A stretch of DNA of 64,000 nt from Paraburkholderia ginsengisoli NBRC 100965 (GTDB taxonomy: Bacteria > Pseudomonadota > Gammaproteobacteria > Burkholderiales > Burkholderiaceae), in NCBI RefSeq assembly GCF_000739735.1, contig NZ_BBJF01000003.1, positions 62,001-126,000 on the forward strand, given 5' to 3'. Position numbers and translations under genes: made by a program. The notes under the pieces were generated by a model, which ran no database searches, was not told the DNA's origin, and saw only the letters and a program-made list of their open reading frames with translations. Below are positions 1-8,843 of the stretch, piece by piece. Numbering within the stretch: the stretch's first letter is position 1; every line of letters begins with the position of its first letter.

Positions 1-347
1 GTCAGGCCGCTCGCGCGGTCTTCGGCGGGCGTGCGCTCGGAATGCACGATGCCGCGTCCCGCAGTCATCCAGTTGACGTCGCCGGGGACGATCTTCTGCT
101 CGGAGCCGAGGCTGTCGCGGTGCATGATCGCGCCTTCGAACAGATAGGTGACGGTGGCGAGGCCGATGTGCGGATGCGGCCGCACGTCGAGGCCGACGCC
201 GGGTTCGAGCGTCGCGGGGCCCATGTGGTCGAAGAAGATGAACGGGCCGATCAGGCGCGCCGCCATGGCGGGCAGCACGCGCCGCACGGTCAGACTGCCG
301 ACGTCGCGCAGATGCGGTTTGAGGACTGCTTTGATCGAGGAAGTCAT
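1..347 (-). CDS. Pirin family protein (C-terminus outside window)
   Basis: N-terminal 115 residues of a pirin-like cupin; the gene runs off the left edge. The start is ATG at 347. The metal-binding set of pirins is visible: [13 protein letters not shown] supplies the paired histidines and GRGIVHSE the His and Glu. Pirins are cytosolic or nuclear Fe-binding cupins, some with quercetin dioxygenase activity and others acting as regulators or redox sensors; the sequence here does not decide which. The gene is divergent from the exporter at 525 across 177 bases. No partner gene is visible because the 3' end is missing. Confidence 0.88.
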   Translation of the reverse strand, partial: MTSSIKAVLKPHLRDVGSLTVRRVLPAMAARLIGPFIFFDHMGPATLEPGVGLDVRPHPHIGLATVTYLFEGAIMHRDSLGSEQKIVPGDVNWMTAGRGIVHSERTPAEDRASGL

Positions 348-524
348 GGGCGGGCTCGGCTGGAATAATCGGTGAGATTTGGTTTAATAGACGATTCTAC
401 TGCGCAGCGCGCCATGCCGACGGCTCGCGACACAGCGGCGCTGCGGGAACCCGTAGGATGCGCGGCCGCGCCGCGCTGCCGCCTCCGCTAAACTGCCGGA
501 TTAAACAATCAATCGGAGACCGGG

Positions 525-1406
525 ATGTCGCCCAGGGATTTGCTGCTCGCGCTCGTGGTGGTGCTCGCGTGGGGCGTCAACTTCGTCGTGATCAAGGTGG
601 GCCTGCACGGTGTGCCGCCGATGCTGCTCGGCGCATTGCGCTTTACGGTCGCGGCGGTGCCGGCGGTGTTTTTCGTCAAGCGCCCGAATCTGCCATGGCG
701 CTGGCTGCTCGCGTACGGCGCGACGATCTCGTTCGGGCAATTCGCGTTTCTGTTCTCGGCGATGTACGTCGGCATGCCGGCGGGACTCGCGTCGCTGGTG
801 CTGCAGGCGCAGGCGTTTTTCACGCTGATCTTCGCGGCGCTGTTCCTGCATGAACGCTTTTGCGCGCCGAACGTCGTGGGCTTGCTGATCGCGGCGGGCG
901 GGCTCGCGGTCATCGGCCTGCAAGGCGGGCACTCGATGAGCGTCGCCGGTTTCGTGCTGACGCTGTGCGCCGCGTGCATGTGGGCGCTCGGCAACATCGT
1001 CACGAAGAAACTCGGCAAGGTCGATCTGGTCGGGCTGGTGGTGTGGGGCAGTCTGATTCCGCCGCTGCCGTTCTTCGCCGCGTCGTATCTGTTCGAGGGG
1101 CCGCAGAAAATCGTGGCCGCGCTGACGGGCATCAGCGCGATGTCGATCTTCGCGATCGTGTATCTCGCGTTCATCGCGACGTTGCTCGGCTACGGCTTGT
1201 GGAGCCGCCTGCTGTCGCGCTATCCGGCGAGCCAGGTCGCGCCGTTCTCGTTGCTGGTGCCGATCGTCGGGCTGGCGTCGGCGTCGCTGTTGCTCGATGA
1301 GCAGTTGACGGCGGTGCAGATTGGCGGCGCGTTGCTGGTGATGGCAGGCCTTGCGGTGAACGTGTTCGGCGGGTGGGTCGTGCAGCGGTTGATGCCGGCG
1401 CGTTGA
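525..1406 (+). CDS. eamA: EamA/DMT-family exporter (O-acetylserine/cysteine type)
   Basis: A 293-residue inner-membrane protein with about ten hydrophobic segments arranged as two EamA repeats. It matches the E. coli EamA pattern closely: an opening AWGVNFVVIKVGLH, then ISFGQFAFLFSAM and GMPAGLASLVLQAQAFF in repeat one, and APFSLLVPIVGLASA with LLLDEQL in repeat two. E. coli EamA exports cysteine-pathway metabolites such as O-acetylserine; the substrate here is inferred from that resemblance. ATG at 525 has a GGAGA Shine-Dalgarno about 7 nt upstream, which decides the start. The gene is single and closed by a strong hairpin. Confidence 0.85.
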   Translation: MSPRDLLLALVVVLAWGVNFVVIKVGLHGVPPMLLGALRFTVAAVPAVFFVKRPNLPWRWLLAYGATISFGQFAFLFSAMYVGMPAGLASLVLQAQAFFTLIFAALFLHERFCAPNVVGLLIAAGGLAVIGLQGGHSMSVAGFVLTLCAACMWALGNIVTKKLGKVDLVGLVVWGSLIPPLPFFAASYLFEGPQKIVAALTGISAMSIFAIVYLAFIATLLGYGLWSRLLSRYPASQVAPFSLLVPIVGLASASLLLDEQLTAVQIGGALLVMAGLAVNVFGGWVVQRLMPAR

Positions 1407-1413
1407 GCGCATC

Positions 1414-1448
1414 ATGAACAACGGCCGCATCGAGCGGCCGTTGTTCAT
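1414..1448. terminator. Bidirectional terminator between eamA and amiC
   Basis: A perfect 15-bp inverted repeat (1414-1428 with 1434-1448) around a 5-nt loop lies between convergent eamA and amiC. It has no long T tract, so intrinsic strength is uncertain, but position and symmetry suit a shared terminator. Confidence 0.65.
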
Positions 1449-1470
1449 TGCATCACTGCGCGCAAATGCA

Positions 1471-3066
1471 TCACGTCATGCGGTTTTTCGCCAGCGGCGG
1501 ATTCGCCGCGAAATAGCGCTTGATGCCGGTCATGATCGCGTCGGCCATCTTCTCGCGATACGCGTCGTCGTTGAGCCGGCGCTCCTCGTCCGGGTTGCTG
1601 ATGAACGCGGTCTCGACGAGGATCGACGGAATGTCCGGCGCCTTCAGCACCGCGAACCCCGCCTGTTCGACCGAGCCCTTGTGCAGCTTGTTGATCCCGC
1701 CGATTTCCTTCAGCACGAAGTTGCCGTAACGCATCGAGTCGCGGATCTGCGCGGTGGTCGACATATCGAATAGCGCGCGATTGACGGTGGCGTCGGCGGA
1801 CTTGATGTTGATCCCGCCGATCTGATCCGACGAGTTCTCCTTGTTCGCCATCCAGCGCGCGGCGGCGCTCGACGCGCCGTGCTCCGACAGCGCGAACACC
1901 GACGAGCCCTTCGCGTCCGGCGTGGTGAACGCATCCGCGTGGATCGACACGAACAGGTCCGCACCGACGCGCCGCGCCTTCTGCACGCGCACGTTCAGCG
2001 GCACGAAGAAGTCGGCGTCGCGGGTCATCATCGCGCGCATGTTCGCCTGCGCGTCGATCTTCGCGCGCAGCTTCTTCGCAATGTCGAGCGCGACGTGCTT
2101 CTCGTAGGTGCCCGAGCCGCCGATCGCACCCGGGTCTTCGCCGCCATGACCCGGATCGATCGCGACGGTCAGCAGACGCACCGTGTTGCTCTTGCCGGAT
2201 TTGGGCGTGCTGAACGCGTAGGTGTCGTCGCTGCCTGCGTCGTCGCTGTCCTGATCGCGTGCGCTGCTGTTGCTGCCTTTATTGCGCGCGAGCGCGGCGG
2301 GCGGCACGAGCGGTGGTGCAGTCGGCGTGGCCGGCTTGCCGGCGATGACCGGCGCTGTCGGTGCAGTCGGCGTGGGCACGACATGCGTCGGCGCGCGCGG
2401 CGCGGCATTGCCGCTTGCGCCGCCGTTCTGCGCATAGCGCTCGAAGAACGCTTCGCTGTTGTCGGCGGTGGGCGGCGTCGTGCCGGGGCCGCTCAGCGTG
2501 GCCGGCGGCGCGCTGTTCTCGTCGTTCAGCGTCTGCTGCTTGCGCTCCGTCTGCGCGAGCAGATCCATCAACGGATCGGGGGCGACAGCCGGGTACAGGT
2601 CGAACACCAGCCGGTACTTGTACGCGCCGACCGGCGGCAGCGTGAACACCTGTGGCTTCACCGAACCCTTTAGGTCGAACACCATGCGCACCACGTGCGG
2701 CTGATATTGCCCGACCCGCACCGACGAAATCTGCGGATCGTTCGGCGTGATCTTCGAGACGAGATCCTTGAGCGCCTGATCGAGATCGAGGCCGCTCAGA
2801 TCGACCACCAGACGGTCCGGTCCCTGCAACAACTGCTGTGCGTTCTGCAACGGCTGATCGGATTCGATCGTCACGCGCGTGTAGTCGCGCGCGGGCCAGA
2901 CCCGCACGCCGAGCACCGAGCTGGCCGATGCGAGCCGCGGTGCGACGAGGCCGAGCACGAGCGTCGAGGCGCCCGCGCGAAGAATCTGCCGACGCCGCCA
3001 GTTATGCGTGGCGGTGGCCGCCGATTCGATCGAGCGGAACGGTTTGATCAACATCTTTCGAGACAT
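1471..3066 (-). CDS. amiC: N-acetylmuramoyl-L-alanine amidase, AmiC type
   Basis: A 531-residue periplasmic zinc amidase that cleaves septal peptidoglycan during daughter-cell separation. The N-terminus carries a twin-arginine signal (WRRRQILRAG then a hydrophobic stretch ending near residue 50), as in E. coli AmiC. An AMIN domain follows (about residues 50-150), then a Pro/Ala/Thr-rich linker, then an Amidase_3 domain (about 290-520) with the zinc ligands in AIDPGHGGEDPG, YEKHVALDIA and FVSIHADAF and the catalytic Glu in ILVETAFISN. ATG at 3066 is chosen for the AGGAAAGG before it; ATG at 3054 is possible. The start overlaps the end of tsaE by 19 nt, implying co-transcription. Confidence 0.93.
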   Translation of the reverse strand: MSRKMLIKPFRSIESAATATHNWRRRQILRAGASTLVLGLVAPRLASASSVLGVRVWPARDYTRVTIESDQPLQNAQQLLQGPDRLVVDLSGLDLDQALKDLVSKITPNDPQISSVRVGQYQPHVVRMVFDLKGSVKPQVFTLPPVGAYKYRLVFDLYPAVAPDPLMDLLAQTERKQQTLNDENSAPPATLSGPGTTPPTADNSEAFFERYAQNGGASGNAAPRAPTHVVPTPTAPTAPVIAGKPATPTAPPLVPPAALARNKGSNSSARDQDSDDAGSDDTYAFSTPKSGKSNTVRLLTVAIDPGHGGEDPGAIGGSGTYEKHVALDIAKKLRAKIDAQANMRAMMTRDADFFVPLNVRVQKARRVGADLFVSIHADAFTTPDAKGSSVFALSEHGASSAAARWMANKENSSDQIGGINIKSADATVNRALFDMSTTAQIRDSMRYGNFVLKEIGGINKLHKGSVEQAGFAVLKAPDIPSILVETAFISNPDEERRLNDDAYREKMADAIMTGIKRYFAANPPLAKNRMT

Positions 3067-3614
3067 GCCTTTCCTGATTCGCTGTATGCCCGTGCGACGA
3101 GCATGCGGCCGTTGCCCTCGTTGTCGAGGTCGAGCGAGAAGACGAGATCCGGCACGCCGAGGAGACGCCCTGCGCGTTGCGGCCATTCGACGAGGCAGAT
3201 CGCGCCGCTGTCGAAGTATTCGCGAAAGCCCGCGTCGGCCCATTCGGCCGGATCGGTGAATCTGTACAGATCGAAGTGATAGAGCGCGAGTTCCCCGCCT
3301 TCGTCTTGCGGCCGCTCGAGCACATAAGGTTCGACCAGCGTGTAGGTGGGACTGCGCACGCGGCCGCTATGACCGAGCCCGCGCAAGGTCGCGCGCACGA
3401 GCGTGGTCTTGCCCGCGCCGAGGTCGCCGACGAGTTGGACCTGTAGCCCGTGGAACGCGTTGCCGCTCGCGGCGATCGCGGCGCGCACGCTTTCGATCGC
3501 CTGCGCGAAGCGCGCGCCGAAGGCGAGCGTGGCGGCTTCGTCCGCGAGCGCGAAGGTGCGTTCGAGCAGCACGGCGGCGGGCGGTTGAATCGCGTGATCG
3601 GGATTGGCAGGCAT
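3048..3614 (-). CDS. tsaE: tRNA t6A biosynthesis ATPase TsaE
   Basis: A 188-residue P-loop protein of the TsaB-TsaD-TsaE complex that makes N6-threonylcarbamoyladenosine at position 37 of ANN-reading tRNAs. Visible signatures are the Walker A motif GDLGAGKTTL, the conserved SPTYTLVEPY, the metal-site region YHFDLYRF and LVEWPQR. An N-terminal stretch of about 40 residues precedes the fold. ATG at 3614 is chosen because it gives family-like length; an upstream in-frame start would read into queG. It is followed directly by amiC, the usual tsaE-amidase pairing in proteobacteria. Confidence 0.92.
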   Translation of the reverse strand: MPANPDHAIQPPAAVLLERTFALADEAATLAFGARFAQAIESVRAAIAASGNAFHGLQVQLVGDLGAGKTTLVRATLRGLGHSGRVRSPTYTLVEPYVLERPQDEGGELALYHFDLYRFTDPAEWADAGFREYFDSGAICLVEWPQRAGRLLGVPDLVFSLDLDNEGNGRMLVARAYSESGKACLERC

Positions 3615-3619
3615 TCTCG

Positions 3620-3631
3620 TAAAATGGCGTG
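3620..3631 (+). promoter_or_regulatory. -10 box immediately upstream of queG (leaderless candidate)
   Basis: TAAAAT at 3620-3625 lies 6 nt before the queG ATG. No Shine-Dalgarno precedes the start, so a transcript from this hexamer would begin at or next to the start codon. No convincing -35 is visible. The box lies only a few bases from the divergent tsaE start codon. Confidence 0.4.
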
Positions 3632-4870
3632 ATGAACCGAAGTCCGGAGTCCCCTGTTTCCAGCACGCCCGCATCCGTCGATGCCGAGCGTGCAGTGCGT
3701 CATTTCGATGAAGTGGCGCTGAATGCGCTCGCGCTGAACATCAAAAGCTGGGGCCGTGAATTGGGTTTCGGGGGGATCGGCATTAGCGACACCGATCTGT
3801 CCGCCGCCGAAGCGCCGCTTGCAGCATGGCTGGAAGCGGGGTGCCACGGCGAGATGGATTATATGGCGAAACACGGCATGAAACGCGCGCGGCCCGCCGA
3901 GCTTGTGGCCGGCACGCGACGTGTGATTACCGCGCGTATCGCTTATTTGCCTTTCGCAACGTTGAGCGGCGACGCGAGCGGAACCACTACGGGAGACGGC
4001 CCGCTCGCGCAGGACTGGCGCGCAGCCGAGCATGCGCGGCTCAGAGACCCATCGGCGGCGGTGGTGTCGATCTATGCGCGCGGCCGCGACTATCACAAGG
4101 TGATGCGTAACCGTTTGCAACATCTGGCCGACAGGATCGAAGCCGAGATCGGGGCGTTCGGCTACCGCGTCTTTACCGATTCGGCGCCGGTGCTCGAAGT
4201 CGAACTTGCGCAGAAGGCGGCCATCGGCTGGCGCGGCAAGCATACGCTGCTGCTGCAACGCGACGCGGGCTCGCTGTTTTTCCTCGGCGAAATCTACGTC
4301 GACGTGCCGCTGCCGACCGATGCCGAAACCCAGCCCGAAGCGGCGCCCGAAACGCCGGGCTCGCATTGCGGCAGTTGCACGCGCTGCCTCGGGGCGTGTC
4401 CGACCGGGGCGATCGTCGCGCCGTACAAGGTCGACGCGCGGCTGTGCATCTCCTATCTCACGATCGAACTCAAAGGCAGTATCCCCGTTGACCTGCGGCC
4501 GCTGATCGGCAACCGTGTGTATGGCTGCGATGATTGCCAGCTCGTGTGTCCGTGGAACAAGTTCGCGCAGGCCGCGCCCGTTGCCGATTTCGATGTGCGG
4601 CATGGGCTCGATCGCGCGTCGCTGGTGGAACTCTTCGCGTGGAGCGCGGACGAGTTCGATACCCGTATGCAGGGCAGTGCGATTCGCCGCATCGGCTATG
4701 AGAGCTGGCTGCGCAATCTTGCGGTGGGGATGGGCAATGCGCTGCGGGCGTCGTCGGGAAGTTTGAGCGGCGCGGCGCGCGAGGCGATCGTGCAGGCATT
4801 GCGGCAACGCGTCGATGACTCTTCCGCCGTGGTGCGCGAACACGTGGAGTGGGCGTTGGAAGCGGCGTAA
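3632..4870 (+). CDS. queG: Epoxyqueuosine reductase QueG
   Basis: A 412-residue cobalamin- and Fe-S-dependent enzyme that performs the last step of queuosine synthesis, reducing epoxyqueuosine to queuosine in tRNA. Both ferredoxin-like cluster motifs are present, CGSCTRCLGACPTGAI near residue 250 and CDDCQLVCPWNKFA near residue 295; the upstream domain has the DUF1730 signature DYMAKHGMKRARP. The C-terminus has HEAT-like helices, as in longer QueG proteins. The ATG at 3632 is preceded in frame by GTG at 3629. It is divergent from tsaE, another tRNA-modification gene, with 17 nt between the two start codons. Confidence 0.95.
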   Translation: MNRSPESPVSSTPASVDAERAVRHFDEVALNALALNIKSWGRELGFGGIGISDTDLSAAEAPLAAWLEAGCHGEMDYMAKHGMKRARPAELVAGTRRVITARIAYLPFATLSGDASGTTTGDGPLAQDWRAAEHARLRDPSAAVVSIYARGRDYHKVMRNRLQHLADRIEAEIGAFGYRVFTDSAPVLEVELAQKAAIGWRGKHTLLLQRDAGSLFFLGEIYVDVPLPTDAETQPEAAPETPGSHCGSCTRCLGACPTGAIVAPYKVDARLCISYLTIELKGSIPVDLRPLIGNRVYGCDDCQLVCPWNKFAQAAPVADFDVRHGLDRASLVELFAWSADEFDTRMQGSAIRRIGYESWLRNLAVGMGNALRASSGSLSGAAREAIVQALRQRVDDSSAVVREHVEWALEAA

Positions 4871-5017
4871 AGTGGCGGCAGTCGGGTGGGCCGTGAATGG
4901 TAAAAGAGGTTTGCACGAAGCGTTTTGCGCGGCCTGGTTCGCGTGCAAGGTCGGCGTGCGCAACGCCGGCGTACGCAGTGGCAAGCGGCTCGCGGTGTCA
5001 GTGAGGAGCAGGCAATC

Positions 5018-5488
5018 ATGTTCAACGCAGTGATCGATGCACCGTTCGGCAAGGTCGGCATTCGTGTCGAAGGCGAGGCCGTGCGCGAGATCGTCTATCT
5101 ACCGGATTCGGTGCAGAGCGTCGCGCCCGACACGCCGTTGGCGAAGCAGGCCGTCGAGCAGATCGAACGCTACTTCGAGCGGGCTTCCGCTAAGTTCGAG
5201 TTGCCGCTCGCGCCGGTCGGCACCGCGTTTCAGCGACGCGTCTGGCAAGCGTTATGCGAGATTCCGCCGGGCGTCGTGCTGACCTACGGACAGTTGGCGA
5301 AGCAGTTGGGCAGCGTGCCGCGCGCGGTCGGCCAGGCTTGCGGCGCGAATGACTTTCCGATTGTGATTCCGTGTCATCGGGTGGTGAGTTCGAGCGGCAT
5401 CGGCGGCTTCGCGCATCATGCCGAAGAGGGCTTCTTTCGCAACGTGAAGCGCTGGCTGCTGGCGCATGAAGGCATTCCGTACGCATGA
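5018..5488 (+). CDS. ogt: Methylated-DNA--protein-cysteine methyltransferase
   Basis: A 156-residue suicide methyltransferase that repairs O6-alkylguanine and O4-alkylthymine by transferring the alkyl group to its own cysteine. The active site PCHRVV lies near residue 128, with the helix-turn-helix region (GQLAKQLGSVPRAVGQAC) before it and GIGGFAHH after. Only the Ogt/AGT module is present, without an Ada regulatory domain. ATG at 5018 has GAGGAGCAGG just upstream. The stop overlaps the xerD start as ATGA, implying translational coupling. Confidence 0.94.
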   Translation: MFNAVIDAPFGKVGIRVEGEAVREIVYLPDSVQSVAPDTPLAKQAVEQIERYFERASAKFELPLAPVGTAFQRRVWQALCEIPPGVVLTYGQLAKQLGSVPRAVGQACGANDFPIVIPCHRVVSSSGIGGFAHHAEEGFFRNVKRWLLAHEGIPYA

Positions 5489-6432
5489 GCGATCTCACCG
5501 CCGACGACGCGAGCGTCGTGTCACTCTCATCTTCCTCCGAATGGGGGGCGAGTCAGGCGTCGATCGACGCGTTCTGCGACGCGCTATGGCTCGAACACGG
5601 CCTGTCGCGCAACACGCTCGATGCGTACCGGCGCGATCTGCGGCTCTTCAGCGAATGGCTCGCGACAACCCGCAACGCGTCGCTCGACACAGCCACCGAA
5701 GCCGATCTCAACGCATACAGCGCCGCCCGGCACCAGGACAAGTCGACCTCTGCGAACCGGCGGCTCTCGGTGTTTCGCCGCTATTACGCGTGGGCGGTGC
5801 GTGAGCATCGCGCGACGGTCGATCCCACCTTGCGCATCCGTTCGGCGAAACAGCCGCCGCGTTTTCCGTCGACGCTCAGCGAAGCGCAAGTCGAAGCGCT
5901 GCTCGGCGCACCCGATATCGACACGCCGCTGGGATTGCGCGATCGCACGATGCTGGAGCTGATGTATGCCAGCGGCCTGCGCGTCACCGAACTCGTCACG
6001 CTGAAGACGGTGGAAGTGGGGCTGAACGAAGGCGTGGTGCGCGTGATGGGCAAGGGCTCGAAGGAGCGGCTGATTCCGTTCGGAGAAGAAGCGCACGGCT
6101 GGATCGAGCGCTATCTGCGCGACGCGCGGCCGGCGCTGCTCGGCCCGCGCGCGACCGATGCGCTGTTCGTAACCAACCGCGCCGAAGGCATGACGCGTCA
6201 GCAGTTCTGGAACATCATCAAGCGCCACGCGGCGGCGGCCGATGTGCATGCGCCGTTGTCGCCGCATACGTTGCGGCACGCGTTCGCCACGCACCTGCTC
6301 AATCACGGCGCGGACCTGCGCGTCGTGCAGCTGCTGCTCGGCCACACGGATATCTCGACCACGCAGATCTACACGCACGTCGCCCGCGAACGGTTGAAGT
6401 CGCTGCATGCGATGCATCATCCGCGCGGGTGA
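5485..6432 (+). CDS. xerD: Site-specific tyrosine recombinase XerD
   Basis: A 315-residue tyrosine recombinase that with XerC resolves chromosome dimers at dif. The N-terminal SAM-like DNA-binding domain (about 22-110) opens with the XerD-typical IDAFCDALWLEHGLSRNTL. The catalytic domain shows the first Arg in ASGLRVTELV, Lys in GKGSKERLIPF, HTLRHAFATHL, the late His in LLLGHTDIST and the nucleophilic Tyr in TQIYTHV. Length and motifs match chromosomal XerD rather than an integron or phage integrase, and no att-like repeats flank it. It is coupled to ogt by a 4-nt overlap. Confidence 0.94.
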   Translation: MSDLTADDASVVSLSSSSEWGASQASIDAFCDALWLEHGLSRNTLDAYRRDLRLFSEWLATTRNASLDTATEADLNAYSAARHQDKSTSANRRLSVFRRYYAWAVREHRATVDPTLRIRSAKQPPRFPSTLSEAQVEALLGAPDIDTPLGLRDRTMLELMYASGLRVTELVTLKTVEVGLNEGVVRVMGKGSKERLIPFGEEAHGWIERYLRDARPALLGPRATDALFVTNRAEGMTRQQFWNIIKRHAAAADVHAPLSPHTLRHAFATHLLNHGADLRVVQLLLGHTDISTTQIYTHVARERLKSLHAMHHPRG

Positions 6433-6480
6433 TGCTGGGCTTACGTGCGTGGTGCCGCGCGCCTTGCTATGGTTGTTGCG

Positions 6481-8040
6481 CTAGACGAACTCGCGCAAGC
6501 GGTGTTTGAGAATCTTGCCGGTCGAGGCCGCGGGTAACGCGGCGAGCACCTTCAATTCGGCCGGCCGCTTGTACGGCGCAAGGCGCTCGCCGCACCACGC
6601 GATCAATTCGGCGGGTGTCACTGTCGCGCCCGCCGTCAATTCGACGAACGCGATCACTTCCTCGTTGCCCTCGACCGCGCGTCCGATCACCGCCGACTGC
6701 ACGACTTGCGGATGCGCATTCAACACGTGCTCGACTTCGGCCGGGTAGACATTGAAGCCCGAGCGGATAATCAACTCCTTGCTGCGCCCGACGATATGCA
6801 GCGCGCCGTCGGCGTCCTGCCGCGCGAGGTCGCCGGTCTTGAGCCAGCCGTCCTCGGTCACGGTCGCGCGGGTTTGCTCCGGACTGCGGTAGTAGCCGAG
6901 CATCACGTTCGGCCCACGCACCCACAGTTCACCGATTTCACCCGGCGGCGCCTCGACGCCGTCGAGCCCGACGAACCTCACGTCGACGCCCGGAATGACT
7001 TCGCCGACCGAGCAGTCGCTGCGCGGTGCATCGAGCATCGTGTGCGAGACCGTGGGACTGCTCTCGGTCATCCCATAGCCGTTGTGCAGCGGCAGACCGT
7101 AGACGGCCTCGACTTGCGCCTTCAGCGCGGCGTCGAGCGGCGAGCCGCCCGAGTAGGCAAAGCGCAGATGCGGCGCCGACCACGGGAAGCCGCGCGTCTG
7201 CAGATGTTCGAGCAGTTTGGCGTGCATTGCCGGCACGCCCTGGAAGATCGACACGCGTTCGTTGGCGAGGGCGCGCCGCACGGCTTCCGGCGCGAAGCGC
7301 GGCGCAAGCCGCAAGGTCGCGCCGGCGTGCAGGCTGCCCAGGCATACCGATGCGAAGCCGTACACATGCGAGATCGGCAGTACCGCATAGACAACGTCGT
7401 CGGGCCCGACCTTGCGCAAGCGGCTCGACACGGCCGCGATGTAAAGAAGGTTGCGATGCGACAGCATCACGCCTTTCGGTGCGCCGGTGGTGCCGGTGGT
7501 GTAGATCAGCGCGGCGCACTGGCGGTCGTTCGCGGCTTCGAGCGGTTCGGCTTGCGCCGTGCTATCCACGGTGTATGACCATGCGCCGATGTCCGGTGTG
7601 ATGGCTGGCGCGGGCGTCGCTCGATGGCGCAGCGCGTGTTGCAGGGCGTCGCCGGACTCCACCGCATACGCGACTACGCGAGGCTGCGCGTGCGCGCGGA
7701 TTGCGTCGAGCTCGGCAGCGGACAGTCGCGCGTTCGACACCAGCGCCCATGCGTCGAGGCGCGCGGTCGCGAACAGCAGCACGATCTGCGCGATGCTGTT
7801 CTCCGCGACGATCATCACGCGATCGCCGCCGCGCACGCCCCATTCGCGCAGCAAGGCGGTGACGGCGGCGATGGCTTCCAGCAGTTGCGCGCTAGTGAGT
7901 TGACGCGCGTCCTCGATCAGGGCGACGTGCTGCGGGTCGCGTGCGGCGGCGAGCGCGGGAATCTCGGCAATGCGTGCGGGCAGGGCAGCCAGCAGGGCGG
8001 GGATGTCGATAGTGGAACGGATGGGTGAATCGATGCTCAA
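6481..8040 (-). CDS. AMP-dependent acyl-CoA synthetase/ligase
   Basis: A 519-residue ANL-superfamily adenylating enzyme that activates a carboxylic acid to an acyl-adenylate and transfers it to CoA. The ATP loop YTTGTTGAPKGVMLSHRN is near residue 180, the A5 motif NGYGMTESSP near 320, the A7/A8 motifs WLKTGDLA and SKELIIRSGFNVYP near 400-430, and the catalytic lysine in STGKILKHRLR at the C-terminus. The substrate is not readable from sequence; a medium-chain or aromatic acid is plausible. It stands alone, convergent with xerD and divergent from ybaK, with no catabolic partner nearby. Confidence 0.85.
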   Translation of the reverse strand: MSIDSPIRSTIDIPALLAALPARIAEIPALAAARDPQHVALIEDARQLTSAQLLEAIAAVTALLREWGVRGGDRVMIVAENSIAQIVLLFATARLDAWALVSNARLSAAELDAIRAHAQPRVVAYAVESGDALQHALRHRATPAPAITPDIGAWSYTVDSTAQAEPLEAANDRQCAALIYTTGTTGAPKGVMLSHRNLLYIAAVSSRLRKVGPDDVVYAVLPISHVYGFASVCLGSLHAGATLRLAPRFAPEAVRRALANERVSIFQGVPAMHAKLLEHLQTRGFPWSAPHLRFAYSGGSPLDAALKAQVEAVYGLPLHNGYGMTESSPTVSHTMLDAPRSDCSVGEVIPGVDVRFVGLDGVEAPPGEIGELWVRGPNVMLGYYRSPEQTRATVTEDGWLKTGDLARQDADGALHIVGRSKELIIRSGFNVYPAEVEHVLNAHPQVVQSAVIGRAVEGNEEVIAFVELTAGATVTPAELIAWCGERLAPYKRPAELKVLAALPAASTGKILKHRLREFV

Positions 8041-8201
8041 TGCTGTCTCCGGTGTCGATCAGAGTGAGTTGCTTAAAGCGCTCCACTGCGCAGCATGCCC
8101 TGCGTCAGCGGTCCAACCGAATATTTTCGAACGATCGTGCCACAACCGCCGCGCTCGCACAATCGGCCATTCGGCAAATAGCCGTTGTGCAAACTCGCCA
8201 T

Positions 8202-8213
8202 TACAATGCGCCG
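8202..8213 (+). promoter_or_regulatory. -10 box immediately upstream of ybaK (leaderless candidate)
   Basis: TACAAT at 8202-8207 is followed by only six bases before the ATG at 8214, and no Shine-Dalgarno is present. Start-site spacing would place the mRNA 5' end on or next to the start codon. The -35 region is weak. Confidence 0.45.
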
Positions 8214-8705
8214 ATGAGCAAATCCAGACACGTTTCCGAGACGCCTGCCACGCAGTTTCTGCGCCGCCACGGCGTCGCGTTCGGCGAGCACCCTTACGAT
8301 TACGTCGAGCACGGCGGCACCGGCGAATCGGCGCGCCAGCTCGGCGTGGACGAGCATCATGTCGTGAAGACCCTCGTGATGGAAGACGAACACGCGAAGC
8401 CGCTGATCGTGCTGATGCACGGCGATCGCACCGTCAGCACCAAGAACCTCGCGCGACAGATCGGCGCGAAGCGCGTCGAGCCGTGCAAGCCCGAGGTGGC
8501 AAACCGGCACTCCGGCTATCTGATCGGCGGCACGTCGCCGTTCGGCACGCGCAAGCAGATGCCGGTCTATGTCGAGTCGACTATTCTCGAGTTGGACCGG
8601 ATCTGGCTGAACGGAGGCCGGCGTGGGTTCCTCGTCAGTATCGAGCCGAAGGTGCTGACCGGGCTGCTGGCGGCAAAGGCGGTGCAGTGCGCGAGCGTCG
8701 ATTGA
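8214..8705 (+). CDS. ybaK: Cys-tRNA(Pro)/Cys-tRNA(Cys) deacylase, YbaK/EbsC family
   Basis: A 163-residue single-domain trans-editing protein that hydrolyses mischarged aminoacyl-tRNA, chiefly Cys-tRNA(Pro). Recognised from the opening VSETPATQFLRRHGVAF, the central LVMEDEHAKPLIVLMHGD with the conserved lysine region, and SGYLIGGTSPFGTRKQMPV, which carries the family glycines and Thr. The reading frame is open far upstream, but ATG at 8214 gives the correct family N-terminus. Divergent from the acyl-CoA ligase. Confidence 0.92.
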   Translation: MSKSRHVSETPATQFLRRHGVAFGEHPYDYVEHGGTGESARQLGVDEHHVVKTLVMEDEHAKPLIVLMHGDRTVSTKNLARQIGAKRVEPCKPEVANRHSGYLIGGTSPFGTRKQMPVYVESTILELDRIWLNGGRRGFLVSIEPKVLTGLLAAKAVQCASVD

Positions 8706-8843
8706 CGTTTGCGAGAATGTTTTCCGGGCGGGCGCGTTCGGTAGAATGTGCGCCGCTTTGTTCCGAGTTGTGTTCCCCGTTGCATGCACTGATGCGGTCG
8801 CAGTATCGGGTTTCAGACCGCTGATCCTTATAAGAGTCCCCAG

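Noticed and set aside
501..1448. 315-codon minus frame opposite the EamA gene
   Set aside because: Extremely Arg/His/Gln-rich and without motifs; the + strand encodes a clear membrane transporter.
5485..6432. Phage or integron integrase
   Set aside because: Motifs and length match chromosomal XerD, and no attachment repeats, cargo genes or tRNA target are present.
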